DNA of 7,993 bases from assembly GCA_046262435.1 (NCBI GenBank), contig JBHEMT010000073.1:1-7993 (forward strand), written 5' to 3'. The stretch is from JBHEMT01 sp046262435 (lineage in GTDB: Bacteria > Chloroflexota > Dormibacteria > Aeolococcales > Aeolococcaceae). The notes under the pieces were generated by a model that was not told where the DNA came from, made no database searches, and saw only the letters and a list, made by a program, of their open reading frames with translations. A program made the translations under genes and the position numbers. Below are positions 5,898 to 7,993 of the stretch, one piece after another; positions within the stretch are counted from its first letter, which is position 1; each line of letters begins with the position of its first letter.

Positions 5898-5911
5898 CGG
5901 GCACGTGCCCG
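5898..5911. repeat. 14-bp perfect palindrome CGGGCACGTGCCCG, possible operator
   Basis: This is a perfect palindrome without spacer, centred on CACGTG, 11 bp downstream of the thioesterase stop codon and six bases from the other inverted repeat (5876-5892). A spacerless palindrome makes a poor RNA hairpin loop but a good site for a dimeric repressor, so a DNA-binding site is the likelier reading. No cognate regulator gene is in the window. Confidence 0.4.
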
Positions 5912-5922
5912 ACGGTCCGGTG

Positions 5923-6315
5923 TCAGCCGGCGGGTGCGGCCGGGACAAGGTGTCCCATCAGGCCATCGCGCTCCGCCGCGGTGAGCGGACGCGATCGCGC
6001 CTGCGCGTAGTCATAGGCAACCAGAACGCTGCTCGCTTCGGCGGCCACCTCAGCGCCCTGGCGGAGCCGGTACGCCATCTCGACCGAGGCCGTGCCGATC
6101 CCGGTGATCCACACCTCGCAGGACACGTGCGCGGGCTCGAGCAGAATCGGCCGCCGGTAGTCGATCTCCAGCCGCGCGAGGATCACCCCACTCACCTGCA
6201 GGCCCCGGTCATCCGTCGCGCTCGCGGCCAGTAACGCGATGCGCGCGTCCTCGAGATAGCTGAGGAAGCGGGCGTGGTTGACGTGCCCCATGGCGTCCGT
6301 GTCCGAGAAGCGCAC
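5923..6315 (-). CDS. acyl-CoA thioesterase, hotdog fold (4HBT/YbgC-like)
   Basis: Predicted to hydrolyse acyl-CoA thioesters to free acid and CoA in the cytoplasm. The family signature RFSDTDAMGHVNHARFLSYL (2-21) has D7 in the usual catalytic aspartate position of 4HBT/YbgC enzymes, followed by G10-H11-x-N13. LEIDYRRPILL (49-59) and a beta-rich second half complete a single hotdog domain. The annotated GTG (6313-6315) is the only canonical start codon after the in-frame stop at 6376-6378, giving 130 residues, but it has no spaced Shine-Dalgarno and cuts into the first beta-strand. The in-frame codons upstream (AARFVHTSE) look like that strand, and a CTG at 6343-6345 preceded by AGGG at eight bases could be the real start, giving 140 residues. 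The reductase gene ends at 6356, so the two genes are adjacent or coupled and probably act on the same acyl-CoA pool. It could also be a substrate-specific (aromatic or branched acyl) thioesterase. Confidence 0.88.
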   Translation of the reverse strand: MRFSDTDAMGHVNHARFLSYLEDARIALLAASATDDRGLQVSGVILARLEIDYRRPILLEPAHVSCEVWITGIGTASVEMAYRLRQGAEVAAEASSVLVAYDYAQARSRPLTAAERDGLMGHLVPAAPAG

Positions 6316-6355
6316 CTCGCTGGTGTGGACGAAGCGAGCGGCCAGAGCGACGGCC

Positions 6356-7993
6356 CTAGAGGTGGATGCCGCGCATCAGCATGGTCAGGGCATAGGCCTC
6401 GGCGGTCATCTCCTTGTGCTCGCCGTTGTCCGCGCCCGTGGACCCTTCCTCGTGCTCCTGCTTGGGCGCGCTCTCCGGCAGAGCCGCGTACGCGGCGGTC
6501 ATCACCAGCTGGTGGAGCCCCGGTGCGACAGCGGCGACCACCTGGCCGAACTTGCCCAGCCGGGTGGACACCTCATGCGGACGGGAGATCAGTGCCTTGA
6601 GCACCATCTCTGCCGCTTCGTCCGGGCTGATCGTGGGAAACGACTTGTAGATCGACGTGGGGGCGATCATCGGAGTGCGCACCAGGGGCATGTGAATCGC
6701 GGTGACCGCCACGCCCTCGGCCGTGATCTCCGGCGCGAGGCACTGGGCGAAAGCGTCCAGCGCCGCCTTGCTGGCGACGTACGCTGCGAAGCGCGGCGGG
6801 AATGTCTGCGCGCCGATGCTGGAGACGTTGACGATGTGGCCGTCACCACGCTCGCGCATGCCCGGAAGCGCCGCGAGGATCAAGGCGACGGCGCCAAAGT
6901 AGTTGAGCTTCATGGTGCGCTCGAAGTCGTGGAAGCGGTCGATGCTGGCGGTGACCGCGCGCCGGATCGACCGCCCTGCGTTGTTGATCAGAACATCGAC
7001 GTGGCCGTGATCGCTGATCACCGACTCGATCATCGTCCGGCAGGCCTCCGGATCGGAGAGGTCCGTCGGGTAGAGGGACACCGTGCCTCCCGCCTCCTCG
7101 ACCTCTGCCTTCATCTCCTCGAGCTTGTCGAGACCGCGGGCCACGGCAATGATCGTGGCCCCGGAGGGAGCAATCGCCCGGGCGACCGCTCGCCCGATCC
7201 CGCTGGATGCGCCGGTGATGACCACCACCTTGCCATCGAGGGCCCGTCGGATATTGGCGGCGACGGGCAGATCGGGATCGAGGTGCCGCTCCCAGTAGTC
7301 CCAGATCTTCCAGGCATAGCGCTGCAATGGCGGGCAGGCGATTCCGCTGCCCTTCAGGGCACTGGTCGCCCCGGCGGCATCAAAGCTTGCCGGGTAGTCC
7401 ATGTAGCCGAGCGCTGCCTCGGGAATGCCAAAGCGATCAAGGATCTGCTTCTTGGAGCGCGATATCGCGGGCAGTGCGGCGGCGGCGCTGAGCATGTCGC
7501 CGGGGATCAGCTTGCCCATGCGACGGTCGAAGCGCAGGGCGAACTCCGGTGCGTGCGCCGCCCTGCAGAAGGTGTTCAGCGAGTCACCGAGCGAGAGGGG
7601 CTGCGGATCGACCAGGTGGAATGTGCGGCCGTCCAGCCCCTTGCGGTGGGCGATGTGGTCGAGAGCAGCGGCCACGAAGTCGACCGGCACCATGTTCATC
7701 TCGCTGCCCTCGGGCCCGACGAAGGGCATCCACGCCGGAAACGAGTCGCGCAGGCTCTGGATGATTTTGAACGCGTAGTAGGGACCGTCGGGCCGGGCTG
7801 CCTCGCCGGTTTCCGAGGAGCCGATCACCATTCCCGGGCGGTAGACCCGGATCGGGACCCGCGCCTCGCCGCGCACGATCCGTTCGGCTTCGAACTTGGT
7901 CTTGAAGTAGGGGTGATCGAGCTCCTGCCCCTCGTCGAACATCTCCTCGGTGAAGCGCCCCCGGAAGCGTCCGGCCACCGCGATCGAGCTGAC
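6356..7993 (-). CDS. two-domain SDR oxidoreductase, fatty acyl-CoA reductase-like (N-terminus beyond window)
   Basis: The frame is open to the right edge and contains 545 residues of a protein usually about 650-670 long, so roughly 100 N-terminal residues, including the first NAD(P)-binding glycine motif, lie outside. The visible part begins VSSIAVAGRFRGRF, typical of an extended SDR active-site serine region, and HPYFKTK (fragment residues 27-33) gives the YxxxK pair Y29/K33 of the first domain. After a linker rich in aromatic residues, a second complete classical SDR starts at about 254: TGASSGIG (260-267), NNAG (337-340), NVSSIGA with catalytic S392, and YVASK with Y405/K409. The tandem layout matches bacterial fatty acyl-CoA reductases (Marinobacter FAR; M. 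tuberculosis AcrA1, Rv3391), which reduce acyl-CoA to aldehyde and, in some cases, alcohol. A charged C-terminal stretch (510-530) follows. The frame could open at GTG 7978, but that codon is internal to the conserved motif. A two-domain SDR with another acyl or carbonyl substrate remains possible. Confidence 0.85.
   Translation of the reverse strand, partial: VSSIAVAGRFRGRFTEEMFDEGQELDHPYFKTKFEAERIVRGEARVPIRVYRPGMVIGSSETGEAARPDGPYYAFKIIQSLRDSFPAWMPFVGPEGSEMNMVPVDFVAAALDHIAHRKGLDGRTFHLVDPQPLSLGDSLNTFCRAAHAPEFALRFDRRMGKLIPGDMLSAAAALPAISRSKKQILDRFGIPEAALGYMDYPASFDAAGATSALKGSGIACPPLQRYAWKIWDYWERHLDPDLPVAANIRRALDGKVVVITGASSGIGRAVARAIAPSGATIIAVARGLDKLEEMKAEVEEAGGTVSLYPTDLSDPEACRTMIESVISDHGHVDVLINNAGRSIRRAVTASIDRFHDFERTMKLNYFGAVALILAALPGMRERGDGHIVNVSSIGAQTFPPRFAAYVASKAALDAFAQCLAPEITAEGVAVTAIHMPLVRTPMIAPTSIYKSFPTISPDEAAEMVLKALISRPHEVSTRLGKFGQVVAAVAPGLHQLVMTAAYAALPESAPKQEHEEGSTGADNGEHKEMTAEAYALTMLMRGIHL

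Noticed and set aside
7976..7978. GTG as the start of the two-domain SDR gene
   Set aside because: The five codons to its right (VSSIA) continue the conserved SDR active-site motif, so the coding region runs past the window edge and this codon is internal.
1..7993. CRISPR array, tRNA or rRNA genes, insertion sequence, attachment site or riboswitch
   Set aside because: I found no regularly spaced direct repeats, transposase-like translation, terminal inverted repeats or RNA-gene signatures. The intergenic gaps (45, 87, 73, 103 and about 40 bp) leave little room for them.

Overview
The window is GC-rich, tightly packed bacterial chromosomal DNA, most likely from an actinobacterium. The evidence is the strong GC bias at third codon positions, the GTG start and four-base stop/start overlaps, and above all the short GT4-type GlgA and the GlgC, both of which closely resemble actinobacterial (mycobacterial-type) proteins. 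The genus cannot be settled from the sequence alone. I see no tRNA, rRNA, insertion sequence, prophage or CRISPR array.

The left part (about 1-5098) is read on the + strand. It holds the last codons of an upstream gene (ends at 34), a short homoserine dehydrogenase (31-1116), a class III PLP aminotransferase of the glutamate-1-semialdehyde aminomutase-like group (1162-2439), ADP-glucose pyrophosphorylase GlgC (2436-3695), a GT4 glycogen synthase or maltose-1-phosphate synthase (GlgA/GlgM, 3692-4888), and a 40-residue zinc-ribbon protein (4976-5098) that is easy to miss. Three junctions are ATGA or GTGA overlaps, so most of this block probably forms one translationally coupled operon. GlgC makes ADP-glucose and GlgA/GlgM uses it for alpha-glucan synthesis. 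How the two amino-acid enzymes upstream relate to glucan synthesis is not obvious.

A 73-bp convergent gap (5099-5171) with weak hairpins separates this block from the - strand block (5172-7993). Read from right to left, that block has the C-terminal part of a two-domain SDR protein resembling bacterial fatty acyl-CoA reductases (6356 to beyond the right edge), a hotdog-fold acyl-CoA thioesterase (5923-6315, probably starting further upstream), a 103-bp gap with two strong palindromes, and an uncharacterised 215-residue protein with a possible Fe(II)-binding HxD...H pattern (5172-5819). The reductase and thioesterase probably form an acyl-CoA/lipid metabolism pair. The 215-residue protein has its own ribosome binding site and perhaps its own promoter.

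No clearly new multi-gene system is visible. The points most worth a second look are the small zinc-ribbon gene, the orphan HxD protein with palindromes upstream, the thioesterase with no proper canonical start codon, and the pairing of an ACT-less homoserine dehydrogenase and an atypical GSAM-like aminotransferase with glgC-glgA.
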